From: a virus
DNA length: 22,561 bases
Strand: one strand, 5' to 3'
Virus record (IMG/VR): IMGVR_UViG_3300031974_000975
Span: 1-22,561 of that record
Part shown: in pieces, positions 1 to 7,459 of the stretch
Layout: each line of letters opens with the position of its first letter
How positions within the stretch are numbered: the first letter of the stretch is position 1
Notes under the pieces: model-generated
What the model was told of the DNA's origin: nothing
The model's database searches: none
The model's input: only the letters and a program-made list of their open reading frames with translations
Translations under genes and position numbers: made by a program

Positions 1-1
1 T

Positions 2-448
2 GGAACAGGCCAGTATCCTCCAACGAATATGACAAATGCATATTGGTATTGTAATGAAGATACTGGTGTTGGGGTTACTATACCTCCTCCGCCTCCAAAT
101 ATTACTTATAGCTACTCAGTAAAGAACAATGGTCAAGACACTTCTCAACCATTTGATGTTGGATTCTGGCGCTTTACAGATGTTACAAACGCACCTGATG
201 TAGCCATCCTTACAGTCCAAGCAGCAGAGCTTTATCCCGATGCTCAATTAGTGGGCACCCAAAGCGTACAGGCGCTACCCCCAGGAGGAACTTTTAATGG
301 TACATTTGTATTCCCACAAACTTATACTACTTCAATAGGCGAGTATGTATTTGGTGTGTATCCTGATGTCTACCAGACAGTTACAGAGCCTAATGAACAA
401 AACTCTGCTCCCACAATACGGGTTGTAGTTTCTAATAGTTGTGGGTAA
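2..448 (+). CDS. C-terminal part of a CARDB-domain (Ig-like) protein, 5' truncated
   Basis: The frame is open to the left window edge, so this is the tail of a longer gene; an ATG at 29 exists but nine sense codons precede it without a stop. The visible residues form one beta-sandwich repeat of the CARDB type: 'VKNNGQDTSQPFDVGFWR' starts the domain, 'LPPGG' forms the mid-domain turn, and 'VTEPNEQNSAPTIRVVV' matches the E-x-N-E-x-N closing strand of the family. A proline run (PPPPP) lies just before the domain and looks like a linker. CARDB domains occur in surface and adhesion proteins, and in phages in fibres or virion decorations. The gene sits upstream of the sheath and tube genes, so a structural or host-contact role is likely, but this is inferred from one domain and position only. 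Confidence 0.72.
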   Translation, partial: GTGQYPPTNMTNAYWYCNEDTGVGVTIPPPPPNITYSYSVKNNGQDTSQPFDVGFWRFTDVTNAPDVAILTVQAAELYPDAQLVGTQSVQALPPGGTFNGTFVFPQTYTTSIGEYVFGVYPDVYQTVTEPNEQNSAPTIRVVVSNSCG

Positions 449-502
449 AAAAGTTTCATAAACAGTAGTTTAGTATAGTACATAATAAAGAGAGGATTAG
501 TT

Positions 503-679
503 ATGAAGGTAGTAAAGAACGATTGTATGCAAGCCATTGTTGTTTTCTTTAACACTGAAACGGGGTGCTTAGAAAAAAACATGAAGCCTGGGGAGACCAT
601 CGTGGTTCCCGAGGGCTACATTACTGAACAGATCAAAACCCTGCATCGTCGCAGGATTTTTAAAATCTCTAATGCGTGA
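503..679 (+). CDS. small conserved-looking phage protein, 58 aa, function unknown
   Basis: ATG at 503 has a Shine-Dalgarno-like GAGAGGA about 7 bases upstream. The frame ends with TGA at 677-679, eleven bases before the sheath start, which fits the packing of the neighbouring genes. The product is 58 aa and basic near its end (LHRRRIFKI). It has the look of a small beta-rich protein: a hydrophobic strand (AIVVFF), then 'MKPGETIVVPEGYIT', a turn-strand pattern common in small phage structural proteins. No signal peptide or membrane segment is visible. I do not recognise the family. Position directly ahead of sheath and tube suggests a virion or tail-assembly role, which is inference. Confidence 0.68.
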   Translation: MKVVKNDCMQAIVVFFNTETGCLEKNMKPGETIVVPEGYITEQIKTLHRRRIFKISNA

Positions 680-689
680 GGACTAAGTT

Positions 690-2894
690 ATGCCTAATTA
701 TGTGAGCCCTGGTGTTTACACCATTGAAAAAGACATCTCAGATTTCGCTCCCTCGATTAATACCTCAATCGTGGGTATCGTTGGTTTTGCCTCTAAGGGT
801 CCAACTAACAAAGCTACTCTGATTACAGATCAAAACAAGCTTGTAAAGACTTTCGGTAATCCTAGCGAGGATATTGAAGGTCAGGGGCTCGAAGGTGCGT
901 TAGAGATTCTTGAAACTACTAACTCACTGTACTTTGTTCGTGCTGCAAATGATAATGCAGCCGATGCTTCTGCCGTAATGACGCTCGGAAGTTGCCCAGC
1001 CATCCTTGTTTCAGGAGTTTCGAACAAAGAGGATTATAGAAAAGGCATTGGTGCCTCGCAGGTTGATTACGATGTCACTCTAAGAGTTCAGGTCTATGAC
1101 CATAACAATGTTGCTAAGTTCACTAACAACGGCGGTGCTGGAAAAGACTTTACTATCTTAAGAAATTCTGCTGGAACTCAAGGAGAGGCACTTAGAAAAG
1201 TTATTGGGGGTGGCTTAGACGCAGATCAGGCTGGTATTTTCCGTGGAACAGCATTAGCTGATGGCCTAGATTTATCTGGTGCTCTTGTTGGGGCTTACGC
1301 TGGTTCAGGCGCTTCTATTTCAGTTTCCGCTTGCACTGGAACTACTTTTAGTGAAGCCAACGGCTTTAACTGCCTCATGCCTGTTACTCACGCAAGCTCT
1401 ACTGGAGCCGCTTTTGGAGCTTCAGGTCTTTTACTATCATCCATCAAAGCTTTCGGTTCTACACTTTCATCAACAGCATCAGACGGATCATCTACTGCCT
1501 ATCTGATTGAAAGTCTTTACCCTGGTAAGGGCTATAACGGAGGAACAAAGACTAATGGCGATACTAGTGGAAACTCAATCACCATTGGAGGTTTAGGTTC
1601 ACAAAACTTTAGTGTTATCGTAAACCAAGATGGAGTTGCAGAAGAAACCTTCAAAGCTAGTTTTGTTGGTTCTGGAGTTTTCCTAGAGAATGTAATTAAT
1701 ACAGGAGAAACTGACACCACATCGGATATTATCAAAGGTAATCTAACTAAAGATAAGGCAGACGCAACCGTAACTGAGCTAACAGACTTTACTGGAGAAG
1801 CAACGACCCTATTCGGGGGTGGGCAGTTCGCAGTAGTTCAACAAAGACTTCCAGATTCTGTTACTAATGGTGTTGGAACTGCTGATACTTATAGCCTCGG
1901 TTCTGAGGGAGGCGGTCGTTTCCTCAAGCTTATTGAAACCGCTAGTAAGAATCTAACTGGTGGAACCAACGGAGATGATTCAGATCAAGCAACTGCTCTA
2001 ATTGGTGACGCTACCCAAGATCCCAAGACTGGTATGCAAGCTCTTGATGATCCTCTTCTAAACATCGGCATCGCTCTTGTGCCTGGAGTTTACACTGAGA
2101 GTGTTCAAAATGCTCTGGTTACTCTTGCTGAGACTACACAAAACTTCCTGGCTCTGCTTGCTCCACCTTACGCAATCGGAACTGTTCAGGATGCAATTGA
2201 CTGGTCAAACGGCAAGTCTTCCAGCACCGCTGGCTCTAGAACTTCTGCAATCAATAGCTCCTACGCTGCTCTCTACTGGCCCCATGTTAAAGTCTTCTCC
2301 ATCTTTGATGGCAAGGATCGCTTCCTAGATCCTTCTATCTTCGGTGCAAGACAAATGGCCTTCACTGATGCAGTTGCTGATAGCTGGTTTGCTCCTGCTG
2401 GTTTCCGCAGAGGTCGCCTAACTAAGCCAACCGAAACTGAGGTCAAGCTCAACCAAGGTGATAGAGACAGCCTTTACAGCGGTGGTAATGTTGTCAACCC
2501 AATCGTCAACTTTCCACAGCAGGGCATCACTATCTTCGGCCAAAGAACCACCCAGCGTGCTCCCACGGCTCTTGACCGTATTAATGTTCGCAGACTGATG
2601 ATCTACATTCGCAAGATCATTCTCCTCTCCACTCAGAGGTTTGTCTTCGAGCCTAACGATGAGTTCACCTGGGCACAAATCGAAGGTGTTCTTAACCCCT
2701 TCCTTGATGACATTCGCAGACGCAGAGGCATCACCGAGTTCCGTGTTGTCTGTGACGAGACTGTGAATACTCCAATCAGAGTTGATCGTAATGAACTCTG
2801 GACCAAGGTTCTTATCAAGCCAACCAAGACTGCTGAGATCCTCATCTTTGAAATTAACCTGACCAACCAGTCGGCTCAGTTAGGTTCCCTCTAA
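690..2894 (+). CDS. contractile tail sheath protein (T4 gp18-like)
   Basis: The product is 734 aa, somewhat longer than T4 gp18 (about 660 aa). The N-terminus 'MPNYVSPGVYTIEKDIS' followed by 'IVGIVGFASKGP' is the typical start of myovirus sheath proteins. The C-terminal third carries the conserved sheath core: 'WFAPAGFRRG', 'NVVNPIVNFPQQGITIFGQR', 'INVRRLMIYIRK', 'RFVFEPND' and 'LNPFLDDIRRRRGI'. The middle (about residues 180-420) is rich in Gly, Ser, Thr and Ala and is probably the variable surface domain. Sheath subunits stack around the tail tube and contract during infection. A GAGGA ribosome-binding site precedes the ATG. The tail tube gene follows after 11 bases, the standard order in T4-like phages. 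Confidence 0.96.
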   Translation: MPNYVSPGVYTIEKDISDFAPSINTSIVGIVGFASKGPTNKATLITDQNKLVKTFGNPSEDIEGQGLEGALEILETTNSLYFVRAANDNAADASAVMTLGSCPAILVSGVSNKEDYRKGIGASQVDYDVTLRVQVYDHNNVAKFTNNGGAGKDFTILRNSAGTQGEALRKVIGGGLDADQAGIFRGTALADGLDLSGALVGAYAGSGASISVSACTGTTFSEANGFNCLMPVTHASSTGAAFGASGLLLSSIKAFGSTLSSTASDGSSTAYLIESLYPGKGYNGGTKTNGDTSGNSITIGGLGSQNFSVIVNQDGVAEETFKASFVGSGVFLENVINTGETDTTSDIIKGNLTKDKADATVTELTDFTGEATTLFGGGQFAVVQQRLPDSVTNGVGTADTYSLGSEGGGRFLKLIETASKNLTGGTNGDDSDQATALIGDATQDPKTGMQALDDPLLNIGIALVPGVYTESVQNALVTLAETTQNFLALLAPPYAIGTVQDAIDWSNGKSSSTAGSRTSAINSSYAALYWPHVKVFSIFDGKDRFLDPSIFGARQMAFTDAVADSWFAPAGFRRGRLTKPTETEVKLNQGDRDSLYSGGNVVNPIVNFPQQGITIFGQRTTQRAPTALDRINVRRLMIYIRKIILLSTQRFVFEPNDEFTWAQIEGVLNPFLDDIRRRRGITEFRVVCDETVNTPIRVDRNELWTKVLIKPTKTAEILIFEINLTNQSAQLGSL

Positions 2895-2905
2895 GGAGAT
2901 AAATA

Positions 2906-3499
2906 ATGGCAACATCTTACTACAAGAATAAATATGGCAGAGACTTCACCCCTGGGCAGGGTCTGCCTACCGTATCAACTGACCTTGATTCGGTTCGGGC
3001 CTATCAGTTTGAAGTTCACTTCTTCGGTCTTCCTGAGGATATTACTAACCAAACTGATCTTACCCTAGCTGCTAAGAAGGTCGGTGGTCTTGAGATGAAG
3101 AACGAGACTATCACTATTGATCGTGTCAACGATAAGCTTCACTACCCAGGCAAGACCACTCCTGGCGAGCTTACCATCGACTTCGACAACCTGTACCTTC
3201 GTGAGACCGCCTCTGATCTTTACCGCTTCTTCCGTCACACCTATGATCCCATCACTGGTGAGATGACTAAGAGCGCCCAGCCAGGAGGTACTACTGGACA
3301 GAGCTTTAAGGCTGATAAGGTGGAGATTGTCATGCTTGACAACACCCTAACTCCTCACTCTACGATTGAGCTTTATGGTGTTTATCCCATTTCATGGTCT
3401 GCCTCTGAGTTCAACTACTCACAAAACCAGTTCCACCAGTTGACTGTAAACTTCAAGTACGACTTCATGAATGTTTACAACTACTCCAACCCCTCCTGA
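2906..3499 (+). CDS. tail tube protein (T4 gp19-like)
   Basis: The product is 197 aa, close to the 163-200 aa usual for this family. It follows the sheath gene by 11 bases and has a strong ribosome-binding site (AAGGAG, 8 bases before ATG). Family-typical segments include 'YQFEVHFFGLPE' near the N-terminus, 'KVGGLEMKNETITIDRVNDK' in the middle, 'GELTIDFDNLY', and a C-terminal 'KVEIVMLDN...IELYGVYPISWSASEFNYSQNQ...LTVNFKYD', the conserved end of T4-type tube proteins. The subunits form the hexameric rings of the inner tube through which DNA passes. A hairpin terminator lies 22 bases after the stop, so this is the last gene of the virion transcription unit. Confidence 0.95.
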   Translation: MATSYYKNKYGRDFTPGQGLPTVSTDLDSVRAYQFEVHFFGLPEDITNQTDLTLAAKKVGGLEMKNETITIDRVNDKLHYPGKTTPGELTIDFDNLYLRETASDLYRFFRHTYDPITGEMTKSAQPGGTTGQSFKADKVEIVMLDNTLTPHSTIELYGVYPISWSASEFNYSQNQFHQLTVNFKYDFMNVYNYSNPS

Positions 3500-3520
3500 T
3501 AGAGTTGGTTGATAACTCTT

Positions 3521-3560
3521 AAGGCTCAGTCTGTACCTACATTCAGACTGAGCCTTTTCT
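3521..3560 (+). terminator. Rho-independent terminator after the tail tube gene
   Basis: A perfect 13-bp inverted repeat (3521-3533, AAGGCTCAGTCTG, pairing with 3544-3556) encloses a 10-base loop and is followed by TTCT. The hairpin sits just downstream of the tail tube stop codon and just upstream of a candidate promoter at 3568. It separates the sheath/tube unit from the next gene. The U-tract is short and interrupted, but the stem is long and fully paired. Confidence 0.88.
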
Positions 3561-3567
3561 CGCTTGG

Positions 3568-3575
3568 CTATAATA
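3568..3575 (+). promoter_or_regulatory. candidate promoter element CTATAATA, 4 bases before a start codon
   Basis: CTATAATA lies between the terminator and the ATG at 3580, with only TATC between element and start codon. No -35-like hexamer is visible 16-18 bases upstream; that space is occupied by the terminator arm. The same octamer occurs before the genes at 6438 and 7460 and at 20019. If it acts as a -10 or T4-late-type element, transcription would begin at or within one base of the start codon, giving a leaderless mRNA. No Shine-Dalgarno sequence is present, which is consistent with that reading. Confidence 0.5.
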
Positions 3576-3579
3576 TATC

Positions 3580-5913
3580 ATGGATTACCTTTCAGAGTTA
3601 TTAGAGAGCTACAGTAAGCTCAAAAAGAGAACATTCAAGCTGACATATATTTGCGAGCAGGATGATCCTAAGGCAGAATCTGCTTTGATAGCCATACTAA
3701 AGAACGCTCCAGCTACCCCAGGCTATGAGCAAAGTATTGAAGATCCAAATTATCCTGGCTTAAAAAGTTTTAAATATAGACAAACTAAGGACGGAGGGGT
3801 TTCGGTAAAACCACCTAGTCCTGATATCCCACAAGCCACAGTGTTGGATGCTAATGGAGCCCGAGCAAAAGTAAAACAAAACGGAAAACCAAACACTGCT
3901 GGCGATACCGTGTGGGAGATGATGTTTAAAGCCATGGCGGGCGAGGGAGAAGAACCCCCTGCATCAGATAAGGTTGGAGATAACATAGAGGATCAAGAGC
4001 AACAGGCAGAGGCCGAAAGACTATCCAAGCTTGCACAGCCAGGAGGTGCGTTTGAGGAACGCGGATATAATTTAGATCAAATCAGCCCTGCTTTAGACTC
4101 AATTGATAATAGTATTAGAACTGTTCAATCTGCTTGCGAGCAGTATGATCCCAAGAGCCAACCCAAGTATTGTAAAAACCCTGGAGTTTATTTAACAGGA
4201 GCCAGTAATGCTGGCTTTGCACACAAGCTTTCAGCGGGTAAGGTAGTTCAGGTCAACCCAGAGACAGGTCAGAAGACAGGCGAAGGTCAGATGGAGCCTG
4301 GACTACTTAACTCTGTAGCTCAATCCCACGATGCCCTTATGGACTTCCTTGGAGGCGAAGGGGATTGTGATACTATCACCCAGAAGATTGGTTTTTATAA
4401 AAACCGAATGGTTGTTTTTGGCTCAGACACTTCTGAAGGTGTAACTATTACGCCAAATGATCTACAGAATGATGCCATTAACAAGGTTAAAGATAAGTGC
4501 GGCGCAGACATTAATCTTAATGAGATTGCAGAAGACAATCTAAGCACAAACGCCATTAATGCAGTTAAGGGCACCTTCAACGAATTAGTTCTCCAGCTAG
4601 GAGTTCGTCTATTAGCCGCTCCCGATGAGGCTTCCCGTCAAGCAGCATTCAAAGAAGTAGCAGCGGAGATCGACAAGCGTAGACAATTCCTTACAGAGTA
4701 TGCTGAGTCTTTAAATGTACAGGACGATGTTGCATTAGGGCTAGACGAAACTTTTGAGAGAGAAGTTCTCACGGAACAAGCAGGAATTGCACAGAGCAAC
4801 ACCGCACTTAAGAACTGGTTCCTAAAAGAGTTATCTTTCCAGATGGCTTTCGTAAAGGCAGCGGGCGCAGACAATGTAGAACCAGCGGGTAGAGAGATCA
4901 AGACTGGTGGCCGTGAGGATACCAATCTAATTTACAACGATCAGGCTAGAGCAGAGGCAGCAGCCAAGCAATTTGGTTCTAAAGTTAAAAAACGAGACGA
5001 CGGAACCTTCGCTGTGGGTATTGGTCAGAAGAGAATTGAGAAACTCAAAAAAGTCAAACTGGGTGAGATCAATTCTACTGAACGAATGATGGCTATCATG
5101 ACTGGCGAAGCTCGCAACGATGCCAACATGGAGCCTGGGTTCCAAAAAAGAATCTCTTCCATGCAGTTCGGTAACGATCAGGCTAGAGAGAACAGAGCGG
5201 TAGAATACATGAAGAACCTAGAGGCTAAGATCGCAAAGATGACAAAGCCTCTGACTGAGTTTACAACCTATGTTGGACAAGATGGTAAGATCAAATCTGA
5301 GTCTCCTGAGACAAGGCTCAAGGGTATCGCTGCAAGAGTAAAAGGTCTACTAGGTTACAACGCGCTAAAGGAATCTGCTCTAGGTAAGGCCCTATTTAAA
5401 GGAGACAAAGGCTACCAAGACTTCGGTGACGAGAGCACTCAACAAAGGGCTGCGGAAGTGGTAGCGAGGGAGGCTAGATTTAAGGAAATGAAATCTGCGA
5501 TTGAGTCTGGGGATCAGGCTGCTCAAGATGCAGCAGTTAAGATGGCATTAATCTGTGGAGCTAATGCCAACAACATGACTCAGGTATTTACTGATGATTC
5601 AGGAGAGACTTACGCAATCCCACACAATAAGGTATTCGAAGAAGTATGTAAGGCAAACTCTGCTGGAAACCTTCAAGTTAAAGTTTCTGGAACTACTATG
5701 ACAATGGTTACACCTGATGGTCTTGAGATTAGCTTTAACCAAGAGGGCACTTGGGGAGGAGGTACGAGAAGAACTAGAAGTAATACTAGAATTTCTCCTG
5801 ACACCATCAAAAGACTGAATACACTTACTAAGCAGACGGCAGAGTCTACACTTCACCAGTTCCTTGAGGGTCAGATGAAACTACTGCAAGAGATTCTTAA
5901 CTCATCCAAATAG
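3580..5913 (+). CDS. large protein of unknown function, 777 aa
   Basis: I do not recognise this protein. Residues 1-20 are charged and helical. About residues 60-160 are rich in Pro, Gly, Glu and Gln and probably disordered. Several long charged helical stretches follow ('FKEVAAEIDKRRQFLTEYAE', 'VEYMKNLEAKIAKMTKPL', 'AAEVVAREARFKEMKSAIE'), suggesting a mostly alpha-helical protein with coiled-coil potential. A beta-rich segment ('LQVKVSGTTMTMVTPDGLEI') and a final helix end it. No signal peptide, membrane segment or catalytic motif is evident. It is a single-gene unit, with a terminator and candidate promoter before it and a convergent gene overlapping its last 17 bases. Its place beside sheath and tube makes an internal virion, ejected or assembly protein plausible, but that rests on position only. 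Confidence 0.85.
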   Translation: MDYLSELLESYSKLKKRTFKLTYICEQDDPKAESALIAILKNAPATPGYEQSIEDPNYPGLKSFKYRQTKDGGVSVKPPSPDIPQATVLDANGARAKVKQNGKPNTAGDTVWEMMFKAMAGEGEEPPASDKVGDNIEDQEQQAEAERLSKLAQPGGAFEERGYNLDQISPALDSIDNSIRTVQSACEQYDPKSQPKYCKNPGVYLTGASNAGFAHKLSAGKVVQVNPETGQKTGEGQMEPGLLNSVAQSHDALMDFLGGEGDCDTITQKIGFYKNRMVVFGSDTSEGVTITPNDLQNDAINKVKDKCGADINLNEIAEDNLSTNAINAVKGTFNELVLQLGVRLLAAPDEASRQAAFKEVAAEIDKRRQFLTEYAESLNVQDDVALGLDETFEREVLTEQAGIAQSNTALKNWFLKELSFQMAFVKAAGADNVEPAGREIKTGGREDTNLIYNDQARAEAAAKQFGSKVKKRDDGTFAVGIGQKRIEKLKKVKLGEINSTERMMAIMTGEARNDANMEPGFQKRISSMQFGNDQARENRAVEYMKNLEAKIAKMTKPLTEFTTYVGQDGKIKSESPETRLKGIAARVKGLLGYNALKESALGKALFKGDKGYQDFGDESTQQRAAEVVAREARFKEMKSAIESGDQAAQDAAVKMALICGANANNMTQVFTDDSGETYAIPHNKVFEEVCKANSAGNLQVKVSGTTMTMVTPDGLEISFNQEGTWGGGTRRTRSNTRISPDTIKRLNTLTKQTAESTLHQFLEGQMKLLQEILNSSK

Positions 5914-6409
5914 AATCTTCTTCTTTGAGTAGATCATCAAACATGTATACTCTATAGTGTATGCCCTCTTTGTGTATCTCTATGTAGTTATTAGATTGTA
6001 CTACTATATTAGAGGGGATGATGGCTAATGTTGGCTGTCTATCTTGTTTAAATATAACCATAGGAATCTTTCCGCACTTCTCTGAATCTTTTTGGCATTG
6101 GTCTATAAATTTCCAGAACTCGCTACTATGATTATATAAACTATATAAGTTTTGGTTATTGTATCCTTTCTTACACTCTAGGCAATACTTAAAGTTTTGT
6201 GGTGTAATCAAGTCCCCATAAATTTTAAGGTGATCTGGCAACGAGTGTGTGGTGGCGAACGCACCAGACCCAGGAGTTCTTGAAAATTCCGTGGTGCCCA
6301 ATCTATCATTGAGTATCTTGGCGATCTGCCGCTCAAAGGTGGAACCCTTCGCCCTACTGTTTACCTTCTTTTTCTTCTTCAAAGCAGAAATATCGTAATT
6401 ATCTTTCAT
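5897..6409 (-). CDS. Hjc-like PD-(D/E)XK nuclease (possible Holliday-junction resolvase)
   Basis: The product is 170 aa. After a lysine run (KKKKK, residues 11-15) it shows the archaeal/phage Hjc-type pattern: 'RAKGSTFERQIAKIL' with Glu26, 'FSRTPGSGAF' (residues 42-51), 'GDLITP' with Asp66, and the catalytic 'LECKKG' with Glu78 and Lys80. These match the E...D...ExK metal site of PD-(D/E)XK nucleases. Such enzymes cut branched DNA in recombination and packaging. It reads against its neighbours, overlapping the end of the 777-aa gene by 17 bases and facing away from the next gene. Its base composition is low in G+C: about 37% over 5941-6300 by hand count, against about 53% in part of the ssDNA-binding gene. 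Another restriction-fold endonuclease role is possible. Confidence 0.72.
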   Translation of the reverse strand: MKDNYDISALKKKKKVNSRAKGSTFERQIAKILNDRLGTTEFSRTPGSGAFATTHSLPDHLKIYGDLITPQNFKYCLECKKGYNNQNLYSLYNHSSEFWKFIDQCQKDSEKCGKIPMVIFKQDRQPTLAIIPSNIVVQSNNYIEIHKEGIHYRVYMFDDLLKEEDSIWMS

Positions 6410-6424
6410 AACCTGTGCTCTGCA

Positions 6425-6433
6425 CTATAATAG
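6425..6433. promoter_or_regulatory. CTATAATAG element in a divergent intergenic space
   Basis: CTATAATAG lies between the leftward nuclease gene (start 6409) and the rightward gene starting at 6438. On the + strand it ends five bases before the ATG (GACCA between octamer and start). It is near-palindromic (CTATWATAG), so the minus strand reads CTATTATAG and could serve as a -10 box for the nuclease gene, with a leader of roughly 11 bases. No clear -35 is visible in either direction. The 11-base string CTATAATAGAC recurs at the other divergent junction (7449). Confidence 0.47.
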
Positions 6434-6437
6434 ACCA

Positions 6438-6773
6438 ATGGACGCCGAGACCACAAATATTAAACTCGATGTTAGTCAATGGAAAATCCGCGTAGACGAG
6501 CGGACAAGGAATCGTATGAAACTACAAATCAAACTATCAAAGGACGAAGCGACTGCTTTCAAGAACTTCGCCAGCGTATGCAAGCCAGAGGAGATCTCTG
6601 ACGATGATTTCATCAAGACTGTTTTTGTTACGGGCATTGAAGCTCTGAACAAGCAGCTTGCTGAGATGGTGTCTAAGTACGCTGCCGAAAACAAGGAGGA
6701 GCTTGCCGCTTCTGGTATCACTGTCATTGAAGAAGACGGTGGAGTTAGGCTCGAAGAATCTACTACTGAGTGA
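6438..6773 (+). CDS. small helical protein of unknown function, 111 aa
   Basis: I do not recognise a named family. The product is 111 aa. It begins with an acidic stretch, then a basic strand-like segment ('MKLQIKLSKDEATAFKNFA') followed by two helices ('DDDFIKTVFVTGIEALNKQLAEMVSKYAAEN') and an acidic tail. The strand-helix-helix order resembles small ribbon-helix-helix DNA-binding proteins, but this is only a pattern resemblance. No Shine-Dalgarno sequence precedes the ATG; the candidate promoter element is five bases upstream. The stop TGA overlaps the ATG of the next gene by one base (TGATG), so the two are probably translationally coupled. Confidence 0.8.
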   Translation: MDAETTNIKLDVSQWKIRVDERTRNRMKLQIKLSKDEATAFKNFASVCKPEEISDDDFIKTVFVTGIEALNKQLAEMVSKYAAENKEELAASGITVIEEDGGVRLEESTTE

Positions 6774-7111
6774 TGTACAACTTACAGTTCCTTTCTAAGG
6801 AAAATGATCTGAACAAGATCATCAAAGCGTACAAGAAGGACAAGAAGAGTATCAACATCTTGTTCGTGTCGCTGTGGGACGAGTGGTGTCAAGAGCTTGT
6901 TGAAAAGCTCAAAGAGAAGTATGCTGACAATGATCGGGGCCAGCCCCTATACATTGTGGATAGCTTCTACATGCCACACAGCTTCGTTATTTACAATACT
7001 TCGAAGCTCCCACACCTTGTACATCTAAACCATAAGGGCGTGCATTCGGAAGACTACCTTCCAATGATTTACAACACGCTTATGCCCAAGAAAAAGAAAA
7101 GAGCTAAATGA
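6773..7111 (+). CDS. thioredoxin-fold-like small protein with a degenerate active site
   Basis: The product is 112 aa from ATG 6773, whose A is the last base of the preceding stop codon; a GTG one codon earlier is possible. The order strand ('INILFVSLW'), helix ('DEWCQELVEKLKEKYAD'), strand ('PLYIVDSF'), Pro-containing loop ('YMPHSFVIYN') and strand ('HLVHLNHKG') is that of a thioredoxin fold, with Pro68 in the cis-proline position. Thioredoxins have W-C-x-x-C; here the segment is W-D-E-W-C-Q-E with a single cysteine (Cys39), so disulfide exchange is unlikely in the usual form. The C-terminus is strongly basic (PKKKKRAK). It converges with the sigma-like gene, overlapping it by 8 bases. The fold is my inference from pattern. 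Confidence 0.62.
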   Translation: MYNLQFLSKENDLNKIIKAYKKDKKSINILFVSLWDEWCQELVEKLKEKYADNDRGQPLYIVDSFYMPHSFVIYNTSKLPHLVHLNHKGVHSEDYLPMIYNTLMPKKKKRAK

Positions 7112-7445
7112 TATTGTCCTTGTGTTGGTCAATATAATTTTCGATCTTCTTAGCGTACTTTTTCTCACGGGTGTACAGCAGTTTCAAGTTGTTTATGATA
7201 ACTGTTGTAAAATAGTTGAACGCCGAGCCCTTCCTGGGTTTGAAGTTCTTCACTGTTTTCAGAACTAGAGTGAAACACTCTTGCTTTGCATCATCGGGAT
7301 CTACATTGAATTTGAAGGTCTCGATGATGTTCTGTATTAAGACATCAAATAAAGAAACTAGCTCTTCCTCATACTTTTCGGGATCACGCTGGTATGATAG
7401 GATGATCTCCTCGAACCTCGCGTTATCTATGTAATGGTTTTTCAT
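7104..7445 (-). CDS. sigma-70 region 2-like protein, probable T4 gp55-type late sigma factor
   Basis: The product is 113 aa, shorter than T4 gp55 (185 aa). Residues 30-105 resemble sigma region 2: a first helix ('LFDVLIQNIIETFKF'), an acidic 'DPDDAKQECFTLVLKTV' that fits the core-polymerase-binding helix, 'NFKPRKGSAFNYFTTVIINN' and a basic 'LKLLYTREKKYAKKIENY'. T4 gp55 has the same order, ending in 'RIKKERKEVAKKYSYFV'. The 'F-x-x-x-K-G-S-A-F-N-Y-F-T' segment is typical of region 2.3/2.4, which melts and reads the -10 element. There is no region 4, as in gp55, so a -35 box would not be needed. It lies on the minus strand, diverging from the polymerase genes across a 14-base gap. It may direct core polymerase to the CTATAATA sites. 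Confidence 0.66.
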   Translation of the reverse strand: MKNHYIDNARFEEIILSYQRDPEKYEEELVSLFDVLIQNIIETFKFNVDPDDAKQECFTLVLKTVKNFKPRKGSAFNYFTTVIINNLKLLYTREKKYAKKIENYIDQHKDNII

Positions 7446-7448
7446 ACC

Positions 7449-7457
7449 CTATAATAG
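7449..7457. promoter_or_regulatory. CTATAATAG element filling the 14-base gap between sigma and polymerase genes
   Basis: The whole gap between the minus-strand sigma start (7445) and the plus-strand exonuclease start (7460) is 14 bases, and the CTATAATAG element occupies nine of them. On the + strand three bases (GAC) separate the octamer from ATG; on the - strand the palindromic counterpart CTATTATAG lies three bases before the sigma ATG. Any promoter here would give leaderless or nearly leaderless mRNAs in both directions. No -35 hexamer is evident. Confidence 0.5.
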
Positions 7458-7459
7458 AC

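Noticed and set aside
449-502. Possible promoter (TATAGT at 474, CATAATA at 481) before the 58-aa gene
   Set aside because: There is no matching -35 at proper spacing, and the sequence differs from the CTATAATA element at two positions; too weak to list.
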